DNA from: Symbiodinium natans
Lineage: Eukaryota; Sar; Dinophyceae; Suessiales; Symbiodiniaceae
Reading direction: 5' to 3'
Assembly: GCA_905221605.1 (NCBI GenBank)
Contig: CAJNDS010002646.1
Span: 657,001 to 721,000 of the forward strand
Length of the DNA: 64,000 nt
The notes beneath the pieces were generated by a model. It was not told the origin of the DNA. It saw only the letters and a program-made list of their open reading frames with translations, and searched no databases. A program made the position numbers and the translations under genes. Positions 10,843-19,935 of the stretch are shown one piece after another (the first letter of the stretch is position 1; each line of letters opens with the position of its first letter).

Positions 10843-10944
10843 CCTGCGGGGGCTGGAGTTTGGGGCTGCAACAGGGTTTAGTGTTTAGGGTTTAGGGTAC
10901 CTGGGAGTTGATGTATATACCCGAAAGTAGAAACACTGTTGCAG

Positions 10945-11120
10945 GTCGGCCCGAACCTAAGCTGGCCCCATACACAAGAAGCTGGAGTACGAAATTCTCG
11001 GAAGTTGGTATAGGAAACAGAGGCGCCCTGAAGTCATCGAAACCCAGACCCCTCTTGGCTTTCGGGGGCGCCAGCAGCGCATGGGCTGCTCACCATGCAG
11101 TTCCTACAGCAGGCCGCTGA
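10945..11120 (+). CDS. Terminal exon, unknown protein
   Basis: Acceptor GTTGCAG; RPEPKLAPYTRSWSTKFSEV opens a 58-codon stretch ending TGA, with LLAFGGASSAWAAHHAVP near the end. Confidence 0.5.
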
Positions 11121-11304
11121 TCTCAGACTGAAGGATTTAGGGTTTAGGAATTAGGGTTTAGGGTTTAGGGTTTAGGGTTTAGTAACCCTGAACCCTAAAC
11201 CCTAAACCCTAGATGGTCTGGGCTTAGTAGAGCTGAGAGGTCGGGTCTTCGATATGGACTTTGGATGTAGGGTTTAGGGCTTAGTGTGTTTCTCCATTTT
11301 GCAG

Positions 11305-11334
11305 ACGGGGCAGGTCATGCACCACATGCTGTAA
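11305..11334 (+). CDS. Short terminal exon
   Basis: Pyrimidine tract TTTCTCCATTTTGCAG, then TGQVMHHML and TAA. The acceptor is strong for this window. Confidence 0.4.
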   Translation, partial: TGQVMHHML

Positions 11335-11427
11335 ACTTACAGCAAGAGCTGGAGTCTGGACATGTTCTATAAGACAAAACCCTGAAACCCTTCCGTTTCG
11401 TAGACACTGAACTCTAACTCTAGGATG

Positions 11428-11527
11428 CCCAGTGGTACCCTTATTCCCTTTTTGGGGGTTGAGGTTCCCTTATAAAATCCCTTTAAGCAAAACAGGGCAC
11501 CCTTTTTAAGCCTCTGTTACTGGGCAG
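11428..11527. mobile_element. E-family element, degenerate
   Basis: GCCCAGTGGTACCCTT on the left and TTACTGGGCAGCCTAG on the right, with the family's internal TTCCCTTATAAA. See 27866-28017 and 50307-50415. Confidence 0.6.
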
Positions 11528-11548
11528 CCTAGAACTTTAAACCCCAAG

Positions 11549-11631
11549 AGCGCGAAGGCCAGGATGTTGCGCGGCTTCTGGTTCGCGAGCCAGGGAGCAG
11601 TAGGTGATAAATCGGCATATTTCCCAGAGGG
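11549..11631 (+). CDS. Exon, unknown protein
   Basis: SAKARMLRGFWFASQGAVGD then KSAYFPEG, after CCCCAAG. No clear donor: the frame runs into GGGTTAGGG. Confidence 0.35.
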
Positions 11632-11759
11632 GGTTAGGGTTTAGGGTTTAGGGTTTAGGGTTTAGGGTTTTAGGATTTAGGGTTCCACTTCCAGCGCGTT
11701 TCTGAGTTTTGTCACCTTCATCCCTAAACCTTAAACCCAAAACCCAAAACCCAAAACCC

Positions 11760-12195
11760 CATGCTGCTCAAGGCTTGGAGTGCCTGGGCGCGCCCCACCT
11801 AATTCCAGAAGTGTAGTTTTAGGGTTAGGGTTTAGGGTTTAGGGTTTAGGATTTAGGGTTTAGGGGGATCGCCTTAGTGTCAGCGTTTGGGGGTTTTGGG
11901 TAGGATGTGAGTGCGGCTTTGAGTATTGGATCGTGGGTGTCGATTTTTTTTGCGGGAACGCCCAGGAGCATCCCATTGAAAAAAAATCGCGGTGGCTTAA
12001 AACAACACGCCCAAACACTGAGCCCAGAAACCAAAGCTCTACGGGTTATAAGTAGGGTTCTAAGTTATATTTAGGCTATTATAGCTGGTTAGAACTACAG
12101 TTACCCTACGTATCACGCCACTTTTGCTACCCATGAACCTCCCCAAGTAGCCCGGAACCCCCCCAGGTGTAACCACCCATGAGCCTCCAAATAAG
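11760..12195. other. Telomere repeats and a B-family remnant
   Basis: A short exon-like stretch is readable on either strand at 11762-11810. A T8/A8-flanked segment lies at 11941-11990. A B-family right half is at 12050-12152, ending CCATGAACCTCCCCAAG. Confidence 0.4.
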
Positions 12196-12260
12196 GGATC
12201 TCCCGTTGCTTCTTGAAACTCCCATCGCATCGCCAGCCTGTGCCGCTGCAGCGCAGCGCG
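12196..12260 (+). CDS. Exon with strong donor
   Basis: After ATAAG the frame ISRCFLKLPSHRQPVPLQRS then A ends exactly at GCG/GTAAGT, one of the few textbook donors in the window. Confidence 0.5.
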
Positions 12261-12506
12261 GTAAGTCCCCCGGCCCGGGCCACAGCGGAGGGCTTGGGAT
12301 TTGGAACCCTAAACTCTAAACCCTAAACCCGAACCCCCGGCAAATAGGAGGATGGGATGCCTAGGGTTGAGGGTTCAGGACATGGGCCCGTTTAGGTTCA
12401 TTGTCAGTTACGGTTCAGGGTTTTGGGGTTTATAGGGCTTTTTTAAGATTCGTGTTGGCGTGGGTGGCTCGGGTTGGGGTTTTGGTCTCTTTTTGGGAGC
12501 TTATAG

Positions 12507-12563
12507 GGTGGCATTGGCCGCAAGACCTCCCACCTGGGCATGCAGCTCCTATGCTTGCTAGAC
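12507..12563 (+). CDS. Internal exon, unknown protein
   Basis: TTATAG / GGIGRKTSHLGMQLLCLLD / GTTAGG. Phase 0 at both ends. The next intron is a ~120-bp telomere array. Confidence 0.5.
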
Positions 12564-12701
12564 GTTAGGGTTTAGGGTTTAGGGTTTAGGGTTTAGGGTT
12601 TAGGGTTTAGGGTTTAGGGTTAGGGTTTAGGGTTTAGGGTTTAGGGTTTAGGGTTTAGGGCTTAGGGTTTAGGGTTTAGGGCTTATAGGGTTTAGGGTTC
12701 C

Positions 12702-12848
12702 ATGGGAAAGCTCATGGAAGGCTTGCAATTGCTTCGGATATCCGGGGGTTGGTGGGCAGAGGCTCGAAGTGCAAGGCCTGATCCGTCGAGTTTTGCGGTC
12801 GAAGCCTTGGTGGATCGGTTGTCGCGCCAGTGGATGGTCTCTTGGTAG
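12702..12848 (+). CDS. 48-codon ORF, unknown protein
   Basis: ATG to TAG. Begins MGKLMEGLQLLRISGGWWAE and ends VEALVDRLSRQWMVSW. Alternatively it joins the exon at 12507-12563 through AAG/CTC at 12710, phase 0. Confidence 0.5.
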   Translation: MGKLMEGLQLLRISGGWWAEARSARPDPSSFAVEALVDRLSRQWMVSW

Positions 12849-12894
12849 ACCCTAAACCCTAAACCGAAACCCTAAACCCTAAAACCCTCCAAAG

Positions 12895-13187
12895 CCCGTG
12901 AACGCATCCTGCGAGGGGAAGCTGGTGTGGAGTTGACGCATCAGTTTCAGCACACAGAATTGAGAGGTTTAGGGTTTGGGGTTTAGGGTTTAGGGTTTAG
13001 GGTTTAGGGTTTAGGGTTTAGGGCCTCACAGCTCACAGGCCTCCATTGGGCCGAGAAACTTTTCCGAACCCACATGCCCAATTGCATCATCAAGGCCTTC
13101 AAGCAGAAACACTTGGTAGCGGATGGTGCTGCAGCAGCAGAACCCTCCAAGATTCTTCTGCTTTTGCGTGTTTTGAGGCCTTGTTGA
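12895..13187 (+). CDS. Two exons across a pure telomere-repeat intron
   Basis: Exon 12895-12966 reads RERILRGEAGVELTHQFQHT then ELR plus G. Intron 12967-13038 (72 bp) is GTTTAGGG repeats ending CAGCTCACAG. Exon 13039-13187 starts GC, completing a Gly codon, and reads LHWAEKLFRTHMPNCIIKAF, KQKHLVADGAAAAEPSKILL, LLRVLRPC, stop. The phase fits exactly and the joined protein is smooth. Retaining the intron would bring in stops. Family unknown. Confidence 0.65.
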
Positions 13188-13418
13188 TGCTTCACCAGGG
13201 GCTTCTTACGGGTTCAGGGTGGAACGCCCCAACACCTTCCTAAACCCTACATCCCAAGGCCCTGGAAATCCTTAACATCGCTGCGAGCCTAAACTTCTAA
13301 AAGCCTTTCAAAAACTAGGGCTTATTCCCTAAACCCTAAACTATAGGGTTTAGGGCTTAGGGTTTAATAGCACCTTCTATGAAAACCCCAGAGCTTGCCG
13401 CCGCTTGAATGCCCACAG

Positions 13419-13476
13419 GCAGTTTATGCAGGAGTTCCTGCGGTCCCAGCGCCAACAACATCCTATCCGCAGCTTG
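13419..13476 (+). CDS. Internal exon, unknown protein
   Basis: CCCACAG, one leading base, then QFMQEFLRSQRQQHPIRSL and GTCAGG. A competing frame (AVYAGVPAVPAPTTSYPQLG, stop) is also open. Confidence 0.45.
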
Positions 13477-13554
13477 GTCAGGAATTCAATTAAACCCTAA
13501 ACCCTAAACCCTAACTATGGGGGGCTCATGGGGTTTAGGGGTTTAGTGGCTTAG

Positions 13555-13793
13555 GATTTCATGACTTGTGTCAGTGAAGCGGTCGTCGGACGATCCTTTC
13601 GAGCATGCTACCGAGCCCACCGGGACCTTGGGGTTTACGAACGGCAGGGTTTAGGGTTTAGGGTTTAGGGTTTAGGGTTTAGGGTTTAGGGTTTAGGGTT
13701 TAGGGTTTAGGGCTCGGAAATTCTCTGAAAGCTTCCGAACATCGGCTCTCTCTGTACAAGGCGCTATGCATGTTGATGGAACTTCCTCATTGA
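13555..13793 (+). CDS. Two exons across a telomere-repeat intron
   Basis: 13555-13648: DFMTCVSEAVVGRSFRACYR then AHRDLGVYERQ plus G. Intron 13649-13731 is GTTTAGGG repeats ending TCTCTGAAAG. 13732-13793 supplies CT to make Ala, then SEHRLSLYKALCMLMELPH and TGA. Unknown family. Confidence 0.6.
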
Positions 13794-13807
13794 CACTGGG
13801 TTTTGGA

Positions 13808-13904
13808 GTACTATACTTTAATACTTTGTTTGGTTCTGGGTTCCTATTATTGTTACTTATTACCTAAAAAGTATATACTTTTGTTTCCAGGGTCTACTCC
13901 AAAG
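13808..13904 (+). mobile_element. D-family element, copy 1
   Basis: TTTGGAGTACTATACTTTAA at the left and TCTACTCCAAAG at the right are inverted. Very similar to 62418-62510, 49 kb away. GT and AG fall inside the terminal repeats. Confidence 0.75.
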
Positions 13905-14176
13905 CTAAGGACACCCCAGGGGCGAAGCGTCTTTGCCCGGCACATTGCGAAGTCAAGCGCGGCGCGTTTAAGCATGAAACGTACCATGCTCCTGAAGACA
14001 TTCAGCTGTTTGGAAAGCAACGGTCTGCACAATTACAGTTGGGGATAAATCAGTTTCATGCACAAAGCAAGAATGCACGTCGGCGACTACGTAGCCCTGA
14101 GGGCAGCTGTTGCTGCTTCTCGCTCGCCATGTTCACCAGGGACAGCCAGCCAGTGGTATGGACAAGGTGCGGGTGA
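13905..14176 (+). CDS. Long exon, unknown protein
   Basis: An 89-codon open frame follows the D element directly: KDTPGAKRLCPAHCEVKRGA, FKHETYHAPEDIQLFGKQRS and later CCCFSLAMFTRDSQPVVWTR. Likely donor CCAGTG/GTATGG at 14155. It has no Met near the start. A 49-codon overlapping frame is less protein-like. Confidence 0.55.
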
Positions 14177-14293
14177 AATTCAATATGAATGCAAACCTGG
14201 GTCTCCAACTAAAGCCAAGGCCCTAAACGGTACTCCTAGAAAACCTGGGCTTTCCCTACACACCAAACCCCCCCCCCCCCCCCCCCCAAGAAG

Positions 14294-14383
14294 GGGCAGT
14301 GAACCGCCAAGCGCTTCTGAGGCAGCTGGCCGGGGTACCATCGCAGAAGGCTCGGGCAACTGTCGTCCCCGAAGCTTATTTGG
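14294..14383 (+). CDS. Exon after a poly-C tract
   Basis: C19 then AAGAAG, frame AVNRQALLRQLAGVPSQKAR then ATVVPEAYL, donor G/GTTAAG. The C run acts as a pyrimidine tract. Confidence 0.55.
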
Positions 14384-14639
14384 GTTAAGGGTTGGGGTGG
14401 GGTTTAGGAGCTTTGATGTAAGGGAGACTCTTTCGAGAGTTTCTACTGGATACCCACAATGCCTTAAACCCTAAACTTCCAACCTCAACCCGCCCCAAAG
14501 CCCCAAACCAAAACCCAAACCCGAAGCCCGAAACCCTAAGAGCAGTTTCCATTTCCAAGCCCAGATTGCTTGGGGATTCGAGTTTAGGTTTGAGGAGTTT
14601 AGGATTTAGGGGTCAAGGGGATTGGAGTTTAAGGGGTGG

Positions 14640-15108
14640 GTGGTTCGTAGCTAGAACGCTAGAACTAGGGCAACTGTAGTGATACTTGGTTACTTAGGAG
14701 AATTTCATCCTTATATATACCACTCTTATACCCCCCCCCCACATGAACCATCAAGTAGACTAGGTAGGACTTGGGAGATTTTCGTTTTTTCCCGAGTTGG
14801 GCTTAACCACCTTGGGGCGTGGGGGGAGTTCCAGCCCTAAACTCCTTAAAAGCCTATAGGCCTTCGGCTCAAGATGCCCCAGAGGAGCCTTTAAACCCTA
14901 AACCCTAAACCCCAAACCCTAAACCCTAAAAGGTCTGAAAGAATGAGGCTTTAGCAGCTGTAGGGTGGACCTCAAACCCATCAACTCTCAACCCCCTCAA
15001 CCGTTCAATGCCCCGAACCCTACTTGGAGGTTTGTAGGGTTCTAAGTATATAGGACCTTAGTTATTGCTCTTTTAACCCTATACTTCGGAATCACCATGA
15101 ACCTTCAA
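14640..15108. mobile_element. Two B-family elements and telomere repeats
   Basis: One at about 14650-14760 (ends ACATGAACCATCAAG), the second at 15022-15108 (ACTTGGAGGTTTGTAGG ... CATGAACCTTCAAG). A weak exon-like stretch (AFGSRCPRGAFKP) at 14853-14894 lies between. Confidence 0.55.
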
Positions 15109-15119
15109 GCAAACCGGAG

Positions 15120-15203
15120 ACTCCTGAACGCAAGCCTTTCAACACTGCCTTTGAGAATCCCCACAGCTCGGCCGCTCTTCGGCTCCACCGCAGCTGTTTT
15201 TAG
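15120..15203 (+). CDS. Terminal exon after B element
   Basis: TPERKPFNTAFENPHSSAAL then RLHRSCF, stop TAG. Begins just past the B element's CTTCAAG. Confidence 0.5.
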   Translation, partial: TPERKPFNTAFENPHSSAALRLHRSCF

Positions 15204-15563
15204 GTTTTGGGCTCAGGGTTTTCTAGTTTAGCGTGTTAGGGTTTCAGGCTTACCTAGAACAACCATGTACCCTTAAAAGAAGGGTAAGCTTCAGATGCTT
15301 CAAAACCCTAAGGTTTGGAATGAGTAGACTGTAAAACCCTCAACCCAATCCCTAAACCCTAAACCCATTTCGACCCCCAAAGTAGGAGTTACTTGGTATG
15401 CTCGGGGAGAGAGCTCGGGTTAAGCACTTGAGGCTCTCAGGGTCTAAGGGTAGTTGTATGGGCCCTCAGGGTTTAGGGTTTAGGGTTTAGGGTTTAGGGT
15501 TTAGGGTTTAGGGTTTAGGGTTTAGGGTTTAGGGTTTAGGGATACTATGGCCCCTCTTTACAG

Positions 15564-15620
15564 GGTACATGAACAAGGCAAGGGGTCTAGGATTTCTGTG
15601 CAGGGCACCACTTAAGGCAG
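15564..15620 (+). CDS. Internal exon, unknown protein
   Basis: CCTCTTTACAG, then YMNKARGLGFLCRAPLKA, then G/GTATAA. Both splice signals are good. Confidence 0.5.
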
Positions 15621-16228
15621 GTATAACCCGAAATCCTACAACTGTAGCTGTGTATGAAGCAGGGTTTATATTTCTGTTTTTGGTGAGTGTATATAAGGTT
15701 CCTTTCTAAACTTGGTGAGTGTATACCTTGGGTGTCCTTTTGGGGGTACAAGAAATATAAACCCTACTTCATATGGGGCCATTTACCTGTAAAATGGGTT
15801 TTGGGCCTAGGGTTTCGGATTTGGCGTTTAAACCCCAAAGCCCCGAGCTTCACGCCGCTTTGCGCTGGAAGGGTTCAAGGAGTTAGGGCTTGGGGCTTGA
15901 CCATCCTTTTTTTAGTAAGAGTATAGAGTACTGAGCAGAGTATATAGTTTCTAGTATGTAGTTTATGTTATACAATCTACATGTATAGAGTATAGAGTAT
16001 AGAGCATAGAGTATAGAGTATAGAGCATTTGGTACAAAGCATATCGCATAATGTATATTGTATATGGTATAATCTAGTACAACGTACAATCTAGTAAAAC
16101 ACAGTTTAATATGTAATGGTCGAGTAGTGCAATATAGCACACTATCATAGTATAGAAGTTCAGATTTAGGTGTACATATACACCTATGAGTTTCAGGGTT
16201 TAAGGTTATGGATGTGAGATTGTTTCAG
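15621..16228. repeat. TATAGAG minisatellite region
   Basis: GTATAGA/GCATAGA repeats with TATA-rich flanks at 15905-16150; no clear gene before 16229. Confidence 0.7.
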
Positions 16229-16335
16229 GCTCAGGTTGTCGCTTCTCCCTCGCCACCGGCTGCGCTTCCTGGGAATGCGGGGCCGGCAGCTCAGCGTTGT
16301 GGCTGCCCAAGCCCTACTTCCTCCCGACATCCTAA
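16229..16335 (+). CDS. Terminal exon, unknown protein
   Basis: GTTTCAG; SGCRFSLATGCASWECGAGS then SALWLPKPYFLPTS, TAA inside a CCCTAAA-like string. Other frames are open too. Confidence 0.45.
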
Positions 16336-16565
16336 ACCCGAAACCCCTAAACCCCTAAACCCCTATTGAGGTGTTGGCTTTGGGCTGCGGCCTCCCCAGC
16401 TGTGAGATTCGTTGTGCTCAGCCGACTCAAGCAAGTTCACTCACGTGGACACGCTCATCTCACCAAGAGTCAGCAGCACTTTGCACCCACTCACACACAC
16501 ATTACGCATCTCGCAACGTGCATATTGACAGCTACCTGCCAAGAAGATGAGCTTAAGGGCTCCAG

Positions 16566-16621
16566 GGTTCTCACGAGGAGAAGATCAAGGCAGCTGCGAT
16601 TGATTTCAATCGACAGCACGG
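16566..16621 (+). CDS. Internal exon, unknown protein
   Basis: GCTCCAG / GSHEEKIKAAAIDFNRQH GG / GTAAGC. Clean signals at both ends. Confidence 0.55.
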
Positions 16622-16911
16622 GTAAGCGAAAGCTACACTGCCACTGAGCCAAGCTTCGTGACCAAACACCTGTTGTCCCTTTGCTCCACTCGATCTATTC
16701 GCACCAGACCCCTTTGCATGAAAAGCTATACCAGCCTGAAGCTTGACGTGTGGGCGACGTGGGCAAAGCCCCGCCAGCACGAAAGGGACGACAAGGTCTG
16801 ACGTGTTTCTTCCGGTCCTGCGAGCCCTGTGCGCCAAATGGTCGACATTGGGGCTGGTGGCACCGGGGATGCTTCCCATCAGGCAGGGGTAGCAGTTGAG
16901 CAGTTTAAGTC
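16622..16911 (+). CDS. Coding-rich stretch, exon limits unclear
   Basis: Open plus frames follow one another: EPSFVTKHLLSLCSTRSIRT and later SYTSLKLDVWATWAKPRQHE, then, after a TGA, QMVDIGAGGTGDASHQAGVA. A 102-codon minus frame overlaps. Probably one or two exons on plus. Confidence 0.4.
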
Positions 16912-17133
16912 AGTTTTCGGGGTTTTGAGGTTTAGGGCTTTTGGGGTTTAGGGTTCAGGGGTTTGAGGTGGGGGTTCTGGGGTTTAAGGTCGAAGTTGAG
17001 GGTTTGGGGGTTTGGGGGTTTGGGGGTTTAGGGGTTGGGGGTTTAGGGTTTAGGGTTTAGGGTTTAGGGTTTAGGGTTTAGGGTTTAGGGTTTAGGGTTT
17101 CGGGGGCTTCCCGTTCCCCATCAACTTCCTCAG

Positions 17134-17169
17134 GTGGCCGATGCACCTACTCTTGAGTCCCCTGTTTTG
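17134..17169 (+). CDS. Short internal exon
   Basis: AACTTCCTCAG / VADAPTLESPVL / GTTTCGG. Phase 0 at both ends. Confidence 0.45.
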
Positions 17170-17342
17170 GTTTCGGGGGGTTAAACGCGCTTAAACGCCT
17201 AAACCCATTTGAACCCCAAAAACCCTAAACCCGAAGCCCTCAAAGCCCTGAAACCCCAAAAGCCTCAATAAATCCTAAGAAGCCCTCAAATGCTCAACAA
17301 AAATCAGGCCTTACAAAAGGGCCTTAAAGAAAAGACAAGCAG

Positions 17343-17452
17343 AAAAAAAAGCCCTCAAAAACTTCCGGCCCGGAGGAGGCGTCCGCCGCGGCCGAGACCC
17401 CGACCTCTGCCGGTGGGGAGCTGCGGCCCGGCCACCTCGCCGGGCGCTTAGG
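17343..17452 (+). CDS. Exon, disordered acidic segment
   Basis: After AAGCAG: KKKPSKTSGPEEASAAAETP then TSAGGELRPGHLAGRL, then GGGTTTTGG. Basic start and Ala/Glu/Ser-rich, likely disordered. Confidence 0.5.
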
Positions 17453-17584
17453 GTTTTGGGGTTTTAGGGTTGAGGGTTTTGGGGTTTAGTGTCTAGGGTT
17501 TAGGGTTTAGGGTTTAGGGTAGAGAGCTTGGGGTTTGGGGTTTGGGGTTCAGGGTTGAGGGTTTAGGGCTTAGGGTATGCTGAG

Positions 17585-17684
17585 GGTACCCGGAAGGGTT
17601 CCTTCAAGAGAAAGCACCCTACAATGGGAGGTTGAAAGCGTTTAGGCAGCTGGATTTCAACCAGTGTCGGAAAGTTGGTGGGAG
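17585..17684 (+). CDS. Internal exon with strong donor
   Basis: GCTGAG / YPEGFLQEKAPYNGRLKAFR then QLDFNQCRKVGG / AG-GTATGT. The donor is close to consensus. Confidence 0.55.
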
Positions 17685-17892
17685 GTATGTATCTTCCTGT
17701 CAAGGACCTAAATTCGAACCTAAAATCCGAAACCTCAAAAAAAACGCCAGACCCCCTAAACCCTGTAACCCTGAACACTACAACCCTCAACCCCTACATC
17801 CTTAACTCTAAACCCGAACCCCCCCACACCCCAAACCGTTAGGGTTTGCCGTCTGAACCGCGTATCCTAAAACCTAAACTTTGTCGTAGCGG

Positions 17893-17965
17893 GCTAACAT
17901 TTTACTTTTTTCAGGGTACTTAAACTCAATAAGGAATAGACAGTTAAATCATTAGTACTATCCCA
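17893..17965. mobile_element. J-family repeat
   Basis: CATTTTACTTTTTTCAGGGT followed by ACTTAAACTCAATAAGGAAT recurs with few changes at 47880-47950. Confidence 0.55.
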
Positions 17966-18069
17966 AACCCTAAGCCCTAAGCCCTAAACCCTAACCCTAA
18001 ACTCAAAACCCAAAACCCTAAACCCTAAACCCTAAACCCTAAACCCTTTTGCTAGTAAACGGCCCTCAG

Positions 18070-18141
18070 CCCGAGCCTCGAGAGAATGCTGTGCTCAGGT
18101 GGAAGTCCATGGCCTGGGCCCCAGGGTTTGGGCGGCTTTAG
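18070..18141 (+). CDS. Terminal exon, unknown protein
   Basis: GCCCTCAG / PEPRENAVLRWKSMAWAPGF then GRL, TAG. Confidence 0.5.
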   Translation, partial: PEPRENAVLRWKSMAWAPGFGRL

Positions 18142-18555
18142 GACTTCGGGGTTTAGGGTTTAGGGTTTTTGGTTTTTGGTTTTTGGTTTTTGGGTTTTTT
18201 GGTTTTGTTTGGTGTTTTGGGTGGGTTTTTGGGGCTGTAGGGGTTGCAGGGGCTGCAGGGGTTGTAGGACTTTGGGGTTCGCAGGTTTGGGTGTGGAGTT
18301 AGGGGCTTGAGGGCTTCGAGTGATTCTGGATTTGGGCTGTAGGGTTGAGGGGTTGAGGGGCTGAGGGGTTGAGGGTGCACAAGTAGGGCTTAGATTTCGA
18401 GGTTTGGGTTTGGGGGCGCAGGGTTCAGGACTTTTATTGAGTTTGTAAGGGGGTAAGCGAAGGCTTGGAGTTTGGAATTTTGGGCGCGAGCGCAAAGAGT
18501 TGTTGGTGGTTATGGGTTGAGGCTTTAGAGATTATTTCTCGTCTCGGATTCGGGC

Positions 18556-18918
18556 TTGTGGGTCGAGGGTGTGGGGCATTCGGTTTCGGGTTCAGAGCTT
18601 TGTGTTAGGCCATATAGGATTGAGATGTGGGGTCCTAGACCTGAATGTGCTGAACCTCTCTCTCCCGGTGTGTGTGAGAAGACGTTATGCTTCTATGTGT
18701 GTTGGGCATTCTCGGGCAGCAGAAGAGGACGAGTTCGAATAGAGTCCCAGGAAGCCCTAAGCTGGTTAAGGGTCCTGCTTGAAGGAATGAGGGTATTCAT
18801 AAGCTGGGGGGTGAGAAACAGGGTTGGCTGCAGTAAGGAGTGGTTAAATGGTGTGATAAAGCCTTCAAGTAGAGACCCTAGAGCGCCCGCCCCCCCCCCA
18901 CCAGCCATTACGGTTTAG
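18556..18918 (+). CDS. Weak 120-codon open frame
   Basis: Unique sequence between telomere blocks with a single open frame (for example SQEALSWLRVLLEGMRVFIS). The start is not an ATG in good context and no splice signals stand out. Confidence 0.3.
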   Translation: MWVEGVGHSVSGSELCVRPYRIEMWGPRPECAEPLSPGVCEKTLCFYVCWAFSGSRRGRVRIESQEALSWLRVLLEGMRVFISWGVRNRVGCSKEWLNGVIKPSSRDPRAPAPPPPAITV

Positions 18919-19093
18919 GGTTGAGGGTTTTACGGTTTTGCGGTTTTAGGGTTTAGGGTTTTAGGGTTTTGGGGTTTTAGGGTTTTAGGGTTTTAGGGTC
19001 TTAGGGTTTTAGGGTTTAGGGTTTTAGGGTTCTAGGGTTTTAGGGTTTTAGGGTTTTAGGGTTTTAGGGTTTTAGGGTTTTAGGGTTCTCAAC

Positions 19094-19200
19094 CGAGGCT
19101 TGTCGTCCGAGAGTGGGAAGTTGCTGAATGGCCAGCGAGGCCTTCTCTGCGATTTCCTGGAGGCGCCCCGTGCCAGCGCTGACGCGCTTTGGGGCTTTAG
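19094..19200 (-). CDS. Exon of uncertain strand
   Basis: Minus: after ACCGCAG, KAPKRVSAGTGRLQEIAEKA then SLAIQQLPTLGRQAS, ending TCG/GTTGAG; the helix-like part is convincing. Plus: after TCCGAG, WEVAEWPARPSLRFPGGAPC then QR and a stop. Undecided. Confidence 0.35.
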
Positions 19201-19274
19201 CTGCGGTCTAGGGTTTAGGGTTTTAGGTGGTTAGGGGTTTAGGGTTTTAGGGGTTTAGAGTTTAGGGTTTAGGG

Positions 19275-19442
19275 TATAATTGTAATAAGACTTTTGAGAA
19301 TACGAATGATTGCAAACAGTTTTTTGGTGGAGAGAGGGGCTGTTCCCCATGTTTCGAAGGCTTTAACCTGCTGAAGTGTGCGGGACAGCTGGACTGTAGG
19401 CAGTTCACGGACAAAAGGAGGGACCCTTATTTGGGACCTTAG
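19275..19442 (+). CDS. Cysteine-rich exon
   Basis: The acceptor is the telomere repeat itself (TTTAG/GG). Reads YNCNKTFENTNDCKQFFGGE, RGCSPCFEGFNLLKCAGQLD, CRQFTDKRR; stop TAG lies inside the following L-family repeat. Seven Cys in 46 residues suggest a small disulfide-bonded, secreted or membrane-tethered module. No family assigned. Confidence 0.55.
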   Translation, partial: YNCNKTFENTNDCKQFFGGERGCSPCFEGFNLLKCAGQLDCRQFTDKRRDPYLGP

Positions 19443-19500
19443 GGGTTCTTTGGGGATTCTTTGGGGGCTGCTTAGGTGTGTAGGGACTATTTAAGGGTAT
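19417..19500. mobile_element. L-family repeat, copy 1
   Basis: AAAGGAGGGACCCTTATTTG...GGACCTTAGGGGTT...GGGACTATTTAAGGGTATAT matches 24680-24770. Confidence 0.6.
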
Positions 19501-19512
19501 ATTGGGGTATTA

Positions 19513-19590
19513 TTAGTAGCATAGTAGTCGTCGTCGTTGGCGTCGTCGTCGTCGTAGTCGTAGTAGTCGTAGTGGTCGTAGTAGTTGCTG
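19513..19590. repeat. (GTC/GTA)n trinucleotide repeat
   Basis: GTCGTCGTC...GTAGTAGTC. Any frame gives homopolymeric amino acids, so the frames spanning it are unreliable. Confidence 0.85.
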
Positions 19591-19611
19591 AGCCGCTGGT
19601 GGCTCGATCCC

Positions 19612-19878
19612 ATGGTCATCTTCGACTTCTTCTTCCCGGACCTTGCTCCGGACGGCCAAGGCTACGGGAGCCACGTGGAAAGGGACGGCGCGGACTACGT
19701 TATACAGGGGCTTGGTGCAAACAGCCGAACCCATCCAAACCGGGGCGGACATAGGAGCGGCTTGGTGCATGCCAGGCCAGGGACGTGTTTCTGTGCGTTC
19801 CCGAGCAGGACACTCGAGTCATTGGGTCCCGTCCCGCACGGCAGCCCTCCTCCTCAGCGGGAAAACCCTAAACCCTAA
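19612..19878 (+). CDS. Open frame, possible first exon
   Basis: MVIFDFFFPDLAPDGQGYGS then HVERDGADYVIQGLGANSRT, continuing to CCCTAAA. The first 38 residues are the most protein-like. A competing minus frame exists. Confidence 0.4.
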   Translation: MVIFDFFFPDLAPDGQGYGSHVERDGADYVIQGLGANSRTHPNRGGHRSGLVHARPGTCFCAFPSRTLESLGPVPHGSPPPQRENPKP

Positions 19879-19935
19879 ACCCCAAACCCCAAACCCTAAA
19901 ACCCTAAACCCTAAACCCTAAACTCTAAACCCTAA

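Noticed and set aside
16571-16879. 102-codon minus-strand frame
   Set aside because: Overlaps plus frames with splice signals (AG/GGTTCT, GTAAGC); judged a shadow.
18099-18495. KNQKPKTKNPKP-like frames on minus and their plus counterparts
   Set aside because: Low-complexity GGTTTTTGGTTTTTGG sequence, no splice context.
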